NCBI RefSeq assembly: GCF_030272615.1
Contig: NC_081409.1
Span: 205,093,364 to 205,157,363 of the forward strand
Source: Cryptomeria japonica
Lineage: Eukaryota; Streptophyta; Pinopsida; Cupressales; Cupressaceae
DNA length: 64,000 nucleotides
Reading direction: 5' to 3'
How positions within the stretch are numbered: position 1 is the first letter of the stretch; each line of letters opens with the position of its first letter. The notes under the pieces are model-generated. The model did not search any database. It was not told where the DNA came from and saw only the letters and a program-made list of their open reading frames with translations. The position numbers and the translations under genes are program-made. Positions 10,780 through 21,889 of this stretch are shown in pieces.

Positions 10780-12290
10780 GCGAAGTTCTCCCAAATGTGT
10801 TCACTTCCCATATTTGGGCCAAAATCCACCCTAAGTTGTTGATCTTTAATCATCCAATGGATGAGGGACTGGGGTACTTGTTGTGACTTTACGGGTATAT
10901 TTTTTAAGTCTATTTAATAATTTTAAACTTCCACTCGAAAAAGTGCTTTATAGACTTAATTATATTTAATTAAATTTAAAACGTTTTGATTCCGGGTGAA
11001 GTTCTCCCAAATGTGTTCACTTCCCACATTCGGGCCGAAATCCACCCTAAGTCATTGATCTTTGCTCATCCAATAGACAATGGTACCTGTTGTCAGTTGT
11101 TGTGGGTTCCATGACTTCTGCCAGTTTTCGGGCACGTCACCATACTCATGTCACTTTTCAGGGCAAAGTTCTCAGAAAGTTGTTCACTTCCCACATTTGG
11201 CCCGAAATCCACCCTAAGCCATTGATCTTTGTTCATCCAACGGTCGATGGTACATGTTTTTAGATGTAGTGGGTCCCACGACTTCTGCCATTTTTTTGGC
11301 ACGTCACCATACTCATGTCACTTTTTGGGTTTGATTTTTAAGTCTATTTAATCATTTTAAACCTCTACTCGAAAAAAAGCTTTATAGACTTTATAATATT
11401 CAATTAAATTTAAAATGTCCAATTCCGGGTGAAGTTCTCAGAAAGGTGTTGACTTCCCACATTCGGGCCGAAATCCACCCTAAGTCGTTGATCTTTATTC
11501 ATCCAACGGTCGATGGTACCTATTTTCAGATGTAGTGGGTCCCACAACTTCTGCCATTTTTCTAGCACGTCACCATACTCGTGTCACTTTTCCAGGCAAA
11601 GTTCTCATAAAGCTGTTCACTTCCCACATTCGCCCCGAAATCCACCCTAAGCCGTTGATCTTTGTTCATCCAATGGTCGATGGTACCTATTTTTAGATGT
11701 AGTGGGTCCCATGACTTATGCCATTTTTTTGGCATGTCACCATACTCATGTCACTTTTCAAGTTTGATTTTTAAGTCTATTTAATCATTTTAAACCTCCA
11801 CCTGAAAAAAAGCTTTATAGACTTAATTATATTTAATTAAATTTAAAATGTCTAATTCCGGGCAAAGTTTTCAGAAAGGTGTTCACTTCCCACGTTCGGG
11901 CCGAAATCCACCCTAAGCCGTTGATCTTTGTTCATCCAACAGTCGATGGTACCTATTTTCAGATGAAGTGGGTCCCACAACTTCTGCCATTTTTCTGGCA
12001 CGTCACCATACTCATGTCACTTTTCGGGTCTTTTTTTAAAGTCTATTTAATCATTTTAAAATTTCGCCCGAAAAAGAGATTTATAGTCTATAGACTATAG
12101 ACTTAATTATATTTAATTAAATTTGAAATGTTTAATTCCGGGCGAAGTTCTCACAAATGTGGTCACTACCCACATTTGGGCCGAAATCCACCCTAAGCCG
12201 TTGATCTTTGCTCATTCGACGGACGATGATACCTGTTGAGAACTTGAGTGTTGTCAGATGTCGTCGATCCCATAATAAGAGACATTTAAA
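10780..12290. repeat. Composite tandem repeat, 433-bp unit
   Basis: The conserved word CCACCCTAAG (in GGGCCGAAATCCACCCTAAG) occurs at 10,826, 11,042, 11,209, 11,475, 11,642, 11,908 and 12,188. The steps 167 and 266 alternate, so the full unit is 433 bp (11,042 to 11,475 to 11,908). It is made of a long and a short subunit that differ by an AT-rich block of about 100 bp (TTTAAGTCTATTTAATCATT...). A single decayed relative lies near 21,900. No coding content is visible. Confidence 0.85.
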
Positions 12291-12294
12291 TTTT

Positions 12295-12410
12295 AAAGAT
12301 GTGCAACAGTTTGAGATAACTATTAAATATAATGTTAATATTATTTGTAATTAAAGATGTGCAATAGTTTGAGATAACTATTAAATATAATGTTAATATT
12401 ATTTGTAAAA
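12295..12410. repeat. 58-bp tandem duplication
   Basis: AAAGATGTGCAACAGTTTGA begins at 12,295 and recurs (one mismatch) at 12,353. Both copies continue through an AT-rich tail. Confidence 0.85.
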
Positions 12411-12960
12411 ATTTGAAATTAAAAAATAGTATAAAACATGAAACTTAGTTTCTAGAATAAAACAAATAACTAAATAAAAATATAAATTTTGATATATAAT
12501 TTGAAAGGTAAAAGTTTAATATAAAAAAGAAAACATTCAATATTAAATCTAAATTATTAATTTAAAGTTTAACAAAATTCTTTGAAAATATGTTTACGAT
12601 ACATAATTTTAAAAAATAGTTTTAAAATATATATAAAAGTTCAACATAAATTTAGTGTATTAATTTAAAAAAATGTGTAGTCCTTAACCTGTTAAGGCGA
12701 GCAAATTTGGAAAGTACAAATGCCAAGGTGGCGATTAATTGTTGCAAAACGAGTTGTCTGCGGCAAGTCGCACGAACGGAGGAAGGGGAGGATGGTAGGA
12801 AATATTTTTCTTGATCTCATGGCATTAATGCCTTATCATGCACATTCATTACCCAGCCTATAAGATGGAGGCAAAATTTATTACCTTTTGATCTGTGCAT
12901 TAGTTTTTGCTTTGAAGCAGAACAAATCTGTAGTTCATAGAATCGTAGCTTCTGTAAGAC
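12411..12960. other. Flank of the Copia insertion, no gene seen
   Basis: AT-rich to about 12,660, then more balanced sequence up to the insertion. The last bases before the target duplication contain GTAAGA (12,954-12,959), a good splice-donor word. No open frame is convincing. Confidence 0.4.
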
Positions 12961-12965
12961 ATTTT

Positions 12966-13738
12966 TCTTGGCATATGCACACTCCAATGAGACATTGTAT
13001 GTGATTGAAGGTTTTGTCATTGATGACAACCTTGCAATCCTATGGCACCGGCAAAGGCATTATACCGGCATCAGCAGATCACACTCTACACTGGCACTTA
13101 GTACACCGACACCGGCACAGAAGCCGATAGGATTTTGTTATATTATATTTTGTTTATTATTGTAAAAACTTTGTAAGTCGACTTGGCAAATTGTAAAATG
13201 ACTCTTATATATAAAAGAGATCATTGTAGACATTTGGTAATAAGTGAGGGAGCATTAAGGAAAAATATTAGGCAGACCTATTATGTGAAATATAGGCCAA
13301 GGGTTTATGTAAGAAGCAGAGTAGCAACCAGTACTGGATCAGGCATTATAGATGCTATTGTAAAGCAGTACAAGATATTGGATTTGTATAATCCTCATTG
13401 TAAGTCAGTGAGACTTCCCATTGAGCAGTGAGCTCTAGGCAGTTGGCCTTTCTGCATGTGCAGGCCCCTATTGTAAGTAATATTCTCTTATTGGCTAGTG
13501 AGTGAATATTGTGGGTCACAAATCCCACTGAGGTTTTTCCCACACTGGGTTTCCTCGTTAAAACCTTGTGTTATGGTGTGCTTTTCATGTGGATGTTCTT
13601 AATTCTGTTTATTGCATTATTTCTTGCATACCGGTACACTATTATAATATGTTCTGCATGTTTTACTTCAAGAAATTCTACTCACCGGTTAAATACTGAT
13701 TCACCCCCCCCCCCTCAGTATTTGTGGGAATCCTAACA
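12966..13738 (+). repeat. Left LTR of the Copia-type element
   Basis: Matches 18,725-19,518 along its length, with scattered substitutions and a net loss of about 21 bases relative to the right LTR (near 13,120). The 5' terminus has decayed from TGTTGG to TCTTGG; the 3' terminus keeps CCTAACA. A run of C (13,702-13,714) near the end is shared with the right LTR. Confidence 0.9.
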
Positions 13739-13740
13739 AT

Positions 13741-13752
13741 TGGTATCAGAGC
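13741..13752 (+). other. Primer binding site (initiator tRNA-Met)
   Basis: TGGTATCAGAGC, the standard plant Copia primer site complementary to the 3' end of initiator tRNA-Met, lies two bases after the left LTR. Confidence 0.95.
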
Positions 13753-13794
13753 TTGGTCCTCTATTTTTAGAAGCCTAACATCTTAAGGAAGATC

Positions 13795-14967
13795 TTGACA
13801 CTGGTAAAGATGGAGAATTTGATGAAGCAACTTGAAGGAGCTCTTTCAGACTTTGATGCAGAGAAATTGAAAAATATCGAACTAGAAGATGATTTAAGGG
13901 CAGCTCAGGATATCATTCAGGCACTTCAAGAAAATTTTACTGTTGTAAGAAATAAGAGAAGAGAAATTTGTGAAAAATTGCAAAATGAGAATGATGAAAA
14001 GGAATCACTTAATGATATGATAAGCAAGTTGAAACAAGAGAACATGACAACGAAGAATGAGATGCAAGATATGACTATGAGATTTTGCAAAGAGATTGAG
14101 GATAGGAAGAAGAATGAAGAAGAATTGACTAGAAGACTAAGTGATGCAGCAAATGAGAACACAAGACTTAGCTATGAAAATGACATGTTGAAGACAGATC
14201 TGATGCATACTCAAAATGACTCAAATGAACTGATGAGACAAAAAGAAGTCTTAGAAAGAGAACTAGAAACTGCAAATCAACATAAAGAAAAATTCAAGAA
14301 AAGCTCAGAGGAACTTGGCACCTTGCTGAAGAATCAAAAACCTAAAGGTGACACTTTTGGAATTGTCTTTGAAGTTGGTGAAAGCTCTGGTACTGCAAAT
14401 ACTCAGGATCACAACAAACCAGTAAGACAACCTAATGCTTATAAATTCAATGGAAAATGCTTTAACTATAATAAGTATGGTCATATAGAAAATGAATGTG
14501 GATCTAGAAATTATCAGAATATCAACACACCCACCGGTCAATGTTCTAAATGCAACAAAGTTGGTCACAACTCTAAAAATTGCAGAATGAATGTGAGATG
14601 TTATGTTTGTGGAAGATTTGGACATTTATCTAATCAATGCAGAACACAAACTGGCATAGGTTATGGGAAAGCTATTCAGAAGAATAATGTAACTTGTTAT
14701 GCATGTAACAAGATTGAGCATATTGCAAAATTCTGTAGAAGTAAAGGAACACTGGTAGACAACAAAAGTTCTAGCTTGAAAGGTAAAGAAAAAGTTGAAG
14801 AGGTTAAGCAAGAATTCTCAAAACAATGGATTAGAAAAGATGATCTAAATATTGGGAATACTCCTCCACCGGTAGAACAAATCAATGCTTCATTGGAAGG
14901 ACAAAGTGATGCTTCACTGGCAGGACAGAGCAGTGCTCCACCAGCAGGAATTTCTTCATCTAATTGA
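13795..14967 (+). CDS. Gag-like coiled-coil and zinc-knuckle protein
   Basis: An open frame of 390 codons. Residues about 5-180 are a long charged heptad-rich coiled coil. Residues about 218-320 carry four CCHC knuckles of the retroviral nucleocapsid type. The first, CFNYNKYGHIENEC, has lost its second Cys (Tyr instead). The next three, CSKCNKVGHNSKNC, CYVCGRFGHLSNQC and CYACNKIEHIAKFC, keep the C-x2-C-x4-H-x4-C spacing. Knuckles of this type bind nucleic acid in Gag. The UBN2-type capsid domain usual in Copia Gag is not evident, so the coiled coil may replace it for particle assembly (inference). The first ATG may be earlier or later than used by the cell; residue 6 is a second ATG. Confidence 0.75.
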   Translation: MTLVKMENLMKQLEGALSDFDAEKLKNIELEDDLRAAQDIIQALQENFTVVRNKRREICEKLQNENDEKESLNDMISKLKQENMTTKNEMQDMTMRFCKEIEDRKKNEEELTRRLSDAANENTRLSYENDMLKTDLMHTQNDSNELMRQKEVLERELETANQHKEKFKKSSEELGTLLKNQKPKGDTFGIVFEVGESSGTANTQDHNKPVRQPNAYKFNGKCFNYNKYGHIENECGSRNYQNINTPTGQCSKCNKVGHNSKNCRMNVRCYVCGRFGHLSNQCRTQTGIGYGKAIQKNNVTCYACNKIEHIAKFCRSKGTLVDNKSSSLKGKEKVEEVKQEFSKQWIRKDDLNIGNTPPPVEQINASLEGQSDASLAGQSSAPPAGISSSN

Positions 14968-15270
14968 AGAAAGTTTCCTTGAGGGTTTGGCAATCTAATG
15001 ACACATGTGCTTTTATTCCCTCGGTTAGAAATAAGAAGTTGAAAATTACTTTTTACCGATAGACAATGTTAAGAGAATACTTAACTGGCATGCATTTAAT
15101 GTGGTAGATGGCAAAAAGACACTATAAAATTGAGGTTTTGGGTCCATTCCATTTCACCGAGATTTCAAACCTATGAAGAGCGCGAAGATTTCGAGCTAAG
15201 GCATTTCAAGCAAGAGGCAAGAACACTCCAAGCATTCATCCATCCTAAAAGCAATAAAATGTATTTTATC

Positions 15271-16632
15271 ATGGCATCCACCTCTGCAATTAAATATATA
15301 GCAAACCCTACTATTGTCGAAGTGATAAAAAGACCTAGGCCCATATTTCAGTTAGTTCCCAAGGTAGCAAAGAAAGATGATACCTTAGGTGATTTTTCTC
15401 AAATTCCCAAGGGAGTTGTCTATGCTGAAGAGCCTAGAATTTACATCTATTGCAACATTGAGGAACTAGGAGATGAAGAGATTAAAACCATGTTTAAAAC
15501 TGTGATATGTGATAAAACTGGCAATGTAAAAGATGAACACAAGATCATTGAAACCCTAGGATTTACAAAGATCCTTAGCATTCTTGAATTCCCCAAGGAT
15601 GTGATTAGGATAGTCTTAAGCAGGGTACAAGGTGAATTTTTCTGGTTAGATGCAGTCCACAAAATCACTAAGGAAGTTGTGAAAGCTATCACAGGGTTAC
15701 CGACCACTGGTAAAAGGCCAGATAAAACCAAGAAGGTATCCAATGACCTAGTTACAAACCTAACTGGTGCAACATTCGACAAAAGGTCCCTAAGAGTTAA
15801 TGATGTAACAGACATTAATGTGAGATTTATCAGCATGATATTAGGGTATAAAGCTACTCATGCAAATAGACTCAATTCAATTTCAAGTTTATGCATTAAG
15901 AGTGCTTATGATATGGTCACAGATAATGCAAAGATTGATATATGTGAGTGGTTAAAGGATGAATTAATTGATAACCTTGGAAAGATTAAGAAGGACAAGA
16001 AAGGAACTTTCAGGTTTGGAAATCTATTAGTATGTTTGATGCTATATATAACCAAATAGGTTCCCGGTATAGGCTACAAAGAACTTGGATATGATATACC
16101 GATAGGTAAACAATTAACAAAACTATTCAATAACATGGGAGAAAACAAGGAAAACAATATTCATGACTTCTTTCAAGCATTAAATGCCAAAATGAAGAAA
16201 AGAATCAGGTTATCACAAAAGATTGTCGACAAATACAAAGATGAAATATGCTTTGTAATCAAGAAGGATGAAATCTGGATGGAAGCAGTCATCCCTAGGA
16301 CAGTTTGGGTAGCTGAGATGGGCTATGAAACAGATGATCATATAATTGAAACATATGCTAAAGCACTTCTAGAAGCCCCCAGAGAACCTAAGGAAGAAAT
16401 ATTTGGTAGTGTAGAAACTATTGAAAGCCAAATACAATCAAAGAAAAGAGTTAAAAAGGTTGAGGCAGTTGTAAGGAAAGGTTCCAAACAAGCAAAGGCC
16501 ATCAAAGAAGATGTGTTGAAGAAGACCGGTATAACAGAGGATGAGTTAGTAGCTCCACAACCTGAAACTCACCTATCATCGGTAGGTACTTCTTCGGGGA
16601 GTGACATTCCTGCAACTTTCAAAGAGTTGTAA
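15271..16632 (+). pseudogene. Unrecognised ORF2 of the Copia-type element
   Basis: One reading frame from the ATG at 15,271 (MASTSAIKYIAN; an upstream in-frame ATG exists at 15,130) to 16,632, interrupted only by TAG at 16,057-16,059. It would encode about 450 residues with no pol motif. The N-terminal two thirds are mixed alpha/beta with an ITGLPTTGKRP stretch near residue 150, which resembles plant retroelement ORFs often annotated only as putative plant transposon protein. The C-terminal part is lysine-rich. It occupies the place where pol should be. I do not know its function. Confidence 0.55.
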
Positions 16633-16639
16633 GGAAAAG

Positions 16640-18403
16640 AGATCCCTCACTGGCAACCACACCCTCACCCAGGAGGACAAGACATAAACAACAAGCAGTG
16701 AGATCTCCAGTAAGAAAGGCTACACCAAAGAAGAAGAAACTGACACCCAAAAAGAAGAAGAGGACAAACAAAGACTTGGCCCCTTTTGATACACTGCTGA
16801 ACGAAATTATAGAGGAAGGTAAATTGAAAAATATAGAGAAAATATATGACACTTTAACAACTGATGAAAAAGAACAAGTTGAAAATAGTGTTATATTGCA
16901 TATGGATATGTATAAGAAGTTTTTGATGGAAGTAGTAAATGAAATTCCAGATGAACTATTTAAGAGACTGGAAGCAAGAAGACAAGCAGTAATAGAACTG
17001 GACAAGAAAATAAAGATTGAAAAGCTACTTGTTGTTTATCTAGTAAATTCACCCAAAGAAATTGATGACCTAATTGCTCAAGCCAACCGGTCAGTATTTT
17101 CCACTGCACACCGGCACATTTCTTTAATGGTTGGAAGAGTTAATGAGGTGACTGAGGAAAACAAAAAATGGATGGGATATATTCCTAGTTCAAAAAGAAA
17201 AACAAGAAGAATACAGGAACCCCAAACCCATAAAAGTTTATTAGAAAGATAGAGACAAGGGTAAAGGTAAAGTTGGTGGACCACCTAGTATCAAGGTTAG
17301 AGATAACTTACCCCCACCTCCTTTGATTACTCCACTAGTAAAAACAACAGCTACAGAAGATCAACCGGTAGCTGAGAGTATGGATGTAGAGGATGGTAAT
17401 CCTAATCCTGAAGTCTTATATACTATGGATGTTGATACTCAAAAGATCAACATAGTGGTAGACAAAGATACAGCTGATAAGACTGACATGGCTAGTGATC
17501 CTCTAGTAGCTAAGAAAACTGAAAACATGTAGGAGAAACTGATAGAAGACAAAGAGCAAAAGGTAGAGACTCAGACTGAGAAAATGCAACAAACAGAGCA
17601 AAAGGCTTCAGAAGAGGAACAACAGCAACAACAACAGGAACATAAGGAAACAGTGCCATTGACAACTAGAGAAATAGAAAAACCATTGCTTAAAGAAATG
17701 CAGATACAAACAAACCTACCAGAGGTCAATACAAGCTTGGTCCACTGATGGTACTCAGATTGTTGCTTCATCATCAGGCTACAAATCAACTAATGTGACT
17801 GAGGTACTATTAGATTCAATCAAAAAGATAATAGACTGCAGCTCACAAGCTTACAAGGCAATTGATGATACCATACCAATTTTAAAGGTAATTGCTCCTA
17901 ACTGTAATATAGATAATAAAGATTCTTTAGGACAACTTGATACACTATGTTGATTGATCACAGAAAACATTGAGAAAATAAAGGAAGAGTCATTGAAAGA
18001 TAAAGTAGAAATTGAAAAACAGAAATTCTTTGATGAGCAAATAAAGAAGTGTAACAAATATTTTGACACACTTCTACTGGAATTGTGTAATTTATTGAAA
18101 GAGTACAAAACTCTGTACAAAGACACCTGTAAGATAAACTTTTTGACTGTAGATATAGACAAAAAGATGAGAAAGGTACAGGATGAGATCAATAAATTTG
18201 CAGATAATTTTGTTAACTCACCTAATACACTATCAGTTTTTGAGGAGAAGATAACAAATTTTGAAGAAGATTTACTTAAATTGGAAAGAGAGAGAGAAAG
18301 AATAGTGAATAAGGAAAAACATTTGAGATTAAAACTAAGTCCAAGATTGGACTATCTAGCATCACTACGGAAGGAAGTATCTGAGGCACTAATACAGGGA
18401 TAG
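16640..18403 (+). pseudogene. Decayed ORF3 region, coiled-coil rich
   Basis: Open pieces at 16,698-17,252, 17,323-17,532 and 17,954-18,403 lie in three frames, so at least two frameshifts separate them. They begin with a Lys/Pro-rich basic stretch (KATPKKKKLTPKKKK) and end in a charged helical region (about 18,000-18,400). In between is a Gln-rich piece near 17,580-17,650. Together with ORF2 this may once have been a single protein of over 900 residues. No known domain is visible. Confidence 0.45.
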
Positions 18404-18593
18404 AAAACACTGGCAAAGCATTTGCAGCATCTCACCGGTACAGTGAAGAGAATAGAGACAACAATAAAGGATAGAAAGAAGTTTATGGATAGTATAAAAT
18501 TGATTTTGGGAGATCTTTTTCAAATTGTAACTACCTGGTTACAAGTTTGAAACTACAAACTCTACTGACATCTTGACAACCTTTGTCATTGAT

Positions 18594-18724
18594 GCTAAAG
18601 GGGGAGTAGTGGGATGAGAAAATTCAATATCACAGGAATCATATGCTCAGGGGGAGCACACACATTTTTGGATACATTTTTGAAATTTCTCATGAGTGTT
18701 GCCATCAATGCCAAAGGGGGAGAT
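18594..18724 (+). other. Polypurine tracts before the right LTR
   Basis: AAAGGGGGAGATTG ends at the right LTR start (18,713-18,724) and is the likely plus-strand primer. Two similar purine tracts lie upstream (about 18,597-18,607 and 18,651-18,658). Such repeated AAAGGGGGAG tracts also occur, inverted, beside the LTR at 47,031-48,434. Confidence 0.85.
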
Positions 18725-19518
18725 TGTTGGAATATGCACACTCCAATGAGACATTGTATGTGATTGAAGGTTTTGTCATTGATGGCAACCTTGCAATCTT
18801 ATGGCACCGACAAAGGCAATATACCGACATCAGTAGATCACACTCTACACCCGCACTCAGGACACCGGTACTGGCACAAAGAAAAGAAGTATACCAGTAC
18901 AGAAGCCGTCAGGATTTTGTTATATTATATTTTGTTTATTATTGTAAAAACTTTGTAAGCTGACTTGGAAAATTGTAAAATGACTCTTATATATAAAAGA
19001 GATCATTGTAGACATTTGGTAATAAGTGAGGGAGCATTAAGGAAAAATATTAGGCAGACCTATTATGCAAAATATAGGCCAAGGGTTTATGTAAGAAGCA
19101 GAGCAACAACCGGTACTGGATTAGGCATTATAGATGCTATTGTAAAGCAGTACAAGATATTGGATTTGTATAATCCTCATTGTAAGTCAATGAGACTTCC
19201 CATTGAGCAGTGAGCTCTAGGCAGTTGGCCTTCCTGCATGTGCAAGCCCCTATTGTAAGTAATATTCTCTTATTGGCTAGTGAGTGAATATTGTGGGTCA
19301 CAAATCCCACCAAGGTTTTTCCCACACCGGGTTTCCTTGTTAAAACCTTGTGTTATGGTGTGCTTTTCATGTGGATGTTCTTAATTATGTTTATTGCATT
19401 ATTTCTTGCATACCAGTACACTATTATAATATGTTCTGCATGTTTTAATTCAAGAAATTCTACTCATTGGTTAAATACTGATTCACCCCCCCTCTCAGTA
19501 TTAGTGGGATTCCTAACA
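18725..19518 (+). repeat. Right LTR of the Copia-type element
   Basis: Begins TGTTGGAATATGCAC and ends CCTAACA. It is longer than the left LTR because it keeps an extra segment of about 21-23 bases near 18,880. Followed by ATTTT (19,519-19,523), the same five bases that precede the left LTR. Confidence 0.93.
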
Positions 19519-19556
19519 ATTTTTTGCAGGAAGTGCTTTTGAGATTGTAGGTGACC

Positions 19557-20243
19557 ATGGAGGCCAATTTCACACTTTGAACAGACAAGAAGTTGGTGCC
19601 CTTTTTGGGCAAAGTATCTGATAAATGAATGCAAGGACTGTTTAGGTTTAAGGAGGAGAAGTTGTGGGCGACAGCTCGACTAATGCTTGCAGAGGAGGTG
19701 GCACATATCAGTCACTGATATCGAACTAACATGGAGGTTTACTCTTTGATCCTGGCATGGACCTATGAATTCGAACTGGAAGTGAAAAAGGTAAAACTCA
19801 CATTGGTCAAATTGATTGATGGGTATTTTTTGATTAACCTGGATTCAATCTTGGAGTGGGTGGTGCCGAGAGTTGGAATTTGAATTAAGGAAGGGGACGA
19901 CCATGATGAATTACTTCCTTTTATTCATGGTCCAGAGGATGAAATCAAATACCAGTGCCATGAATGTGTTCGAGTGGGGTGTGAAGCGATGAAACTCTTT
20001 GTGAAATTAACTAGGGTGAATGAAGTCCTGAAGGCTTTGCATGTGGTGGCAAGGATGGAGGTTGGTAGGGAATTGAGAGATAGGGCTGAAGAAGGAAGGG
20101 CCATACAGCTATTGGCAAGCTTGGAGGGCGACCCCGACTTCGGGTTCCTAAACTGCATTCCAAAAATGAAAGCTGAAGCGATAAAAGGGAAAGCCAAAGC
20201 ATCGACCTCCGAGGAGGGAAGGGATTGGGAGGAGGCAACCTAG
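19557..20243 (+). pseudogene. Unknown gene relic, four TGA stops in one frame
   Basis: A single reading frame of about 229 codons from ATG at 19,557 (good context, GTGACCATGG) to TAG at 20,241. It is broken only by four TGA codons at 19,578, 19,626, 19,716 and 19,881; the last 90 codons are open. There are no frameshifts. TGA-only decay fits C-to-T change of CGA arginine codons by methylation. The product would be a soluble, acidic, helical protein; segments such as EEKLWATARLMLAEEV and EVKKVKLTLVKLIDGYF look protein-like. I do not recognise the family. The Copia-type element ends 38 bases upstream. It could instead be part of an unrecognised retroelement. Confidence 0.5.
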
Positions 20244-20289
20244 AGGGATAGTGAGACTGAGTGAGTGGCCTATCGACAATAAACTAGTT

Positions 20290-21080
20290 TTTTGTCTGCT
20301 TGTTATAAGATGTGGGTAGTATGGTTTTCTCTTTGTCTGCGTTTATGCATGAATGACTACAAATTGTGTATCTTGAAACTTTTGAATTAATAGAATGAAA
20401 AAACCTTTACCGATAAACTTTTGTATCTTGAAACTTTTGAAATTTTGTATTTTGAATGACTATATAGTATATATTTATTAAATTATAATCAACCATAATC
20501 AATGTACAAATAATTAATGGAATGAATTTTATTTTATTTTATAGCATTACATAAAAAAAATCACAATATTAAATTCATTTCCATTGTTTAACAAATAATT
20601 GAAATAACGTAGCTCATATACAAAAAGTATTTGAAAGAAATTAATTAATAAAAATGAAATAGAATTATAGAAAGCATTTTTATATCCATAAGACTGTAAG
20701 AGGCAAACTGAAACAAACTGGAATTTGAAAAATTATCATTAATATTTATGCTTTTGAAATTTATAATTTTTTCGTTTGAGACTTGAGTCCCCCAAAAAAT
20801 TAAAAGCCAAAATGAGTGAGCCACTGGCATTGAGCCTGTTACGGTTCGAGGACATAGGAAAAAAAAACTACACAGGGGGTGGGGCTAGGGCACAAGTAGT
20901 GGAATTGTTTACAATTTTGCCCTAAGAATCTGGCCCTCCTTCCATGTAGAATTCTTCAAACAACATAAGCTAAGAGAATTATTCAATCCACATGTAGTTT
21001 GGAAAGTCGTCTAGAAGGAAACGTTTCTAGAGGAAGTCCCTACCAATCTGCGCCCATTTCCTATGACATGTCAACTGCTC
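20290..21080. other. AT-rich intergenic DNA
   Basis: No gene, repeat family or RNA gene recognised. A partial duplication of CTTTTGTATCTTGAAACTTTTGAA-like text lies near 20,370-20,450. Confidence 0.5.
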
Positions 21081-21089
21081 TGCATTCAG

Positions 21090-21526
21090 GTTTAGGAGAA
21101 ACGGTTTCCTGGCCACTGGCACTATTTGGTCAAGGAGGAGAAGCTTGGATAATTCACTCGCCCAAGGGATCCCCACCCCTACTTTTGCAAGGAAAACAAG
21201 AGTAATGTCGTCCCAAGGAAGTCTTCCTTAAAAACCTTCCTCAACAGCATCAGCATATCCACCTTGTCTCCTCCCAGGTCTAGAAGAGACGCTAAGAAGT
21301 GAGATGTAATGTCCGTGTTAACACGGTACCTATTTTCATTTCACAGAAACTCTCTGCCCAGCACCATCCACACAGCCTCATTGGTGAATGACCCAACCTC
21401 ATTGTAGACTGATTGGAGGGTTGGGTCTCTAATGGAGCCTAGAAAGACCCTCTGGCCCTTTGCAGAAATGCTTCTCAAGTGGATGAGAGTGTCCATCTTG
21501 AGAAAACAGATTAACAAATTAAACAA
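21090..21526 (-). pseudogene. Unknown coding relic
   Basis: On the minus strand an open stretch starts at 21,526 (a second ATG at 21,496 gives MDTLIHLRSISAKGQ). It continues past a TGA near 21,345 in the same frame for another 55 or so codons (NENRYRVNTDITSHFLASLL...) until TAG near 21,180, and then stays mostly protein-like to about 21,090. Base composition is higher in GC than the surroundings. No motif is recognised. It may be a gene fragment or an untyped element. Confidence 0.35.
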
Positions 21527-21889
21527 CCTAAGCCTATAAACCTAAAATACCATGAGCTCGGACGATTTATCTACCAAATGGCAAAGGCTAATTGAAGATG
21601 AAAGAAGTAGAGATCGTATATAAATTGTTGAAGCTCTTGACTATAATAATTACTTCTTTAATCGTATTAACTGCTATAAATTTTTTTTGAATCTTTCGTA
21701 TCTCTGCAAATCTTTCCCATAAATGCACTATTGTGCGAAAATGGAAACAACTATGAACCAATACCAAATTGGCAAGTATCACATTGGAAGTCGTGGGGAC
21801 AAAGTGAATTGCCATAAGTGAATAGATATATATTAAATGAATGAAATTATCGATTGTGATTCATGACATTTGATACGAGTCTATTGAAT

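Larger units (their letters stand above)
12966..19518 (+). mobile_element. Copia-type LTR element lacking pol (TR-GAG-like)
   Basis: A complete element by structure: two LTRs (12,966-13,738 and 18,725-19,518), a tRNA-Met primer site directly inside the left one, a polypurine tract directly before the right one, and the 5-bp duplication ATTTT on both sides (12,961-12,965 and 19,519-19,523). The 4.99-kb interior encodes a coiled-coil plus zinc-knuckle protein and further unrecognised ORFs. No protease, integrase, reverse transcriptase or RNase H motif is visible. That matches the non-autonomous class described in plants as TR-GAG, mobilised by enzymes from a relative. Copia affiliation is inferred from the PBS, the PPT and the TGTTGGAATATG start. 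LTR differences and interior stops show it is not recent. Confidence 0.85.
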
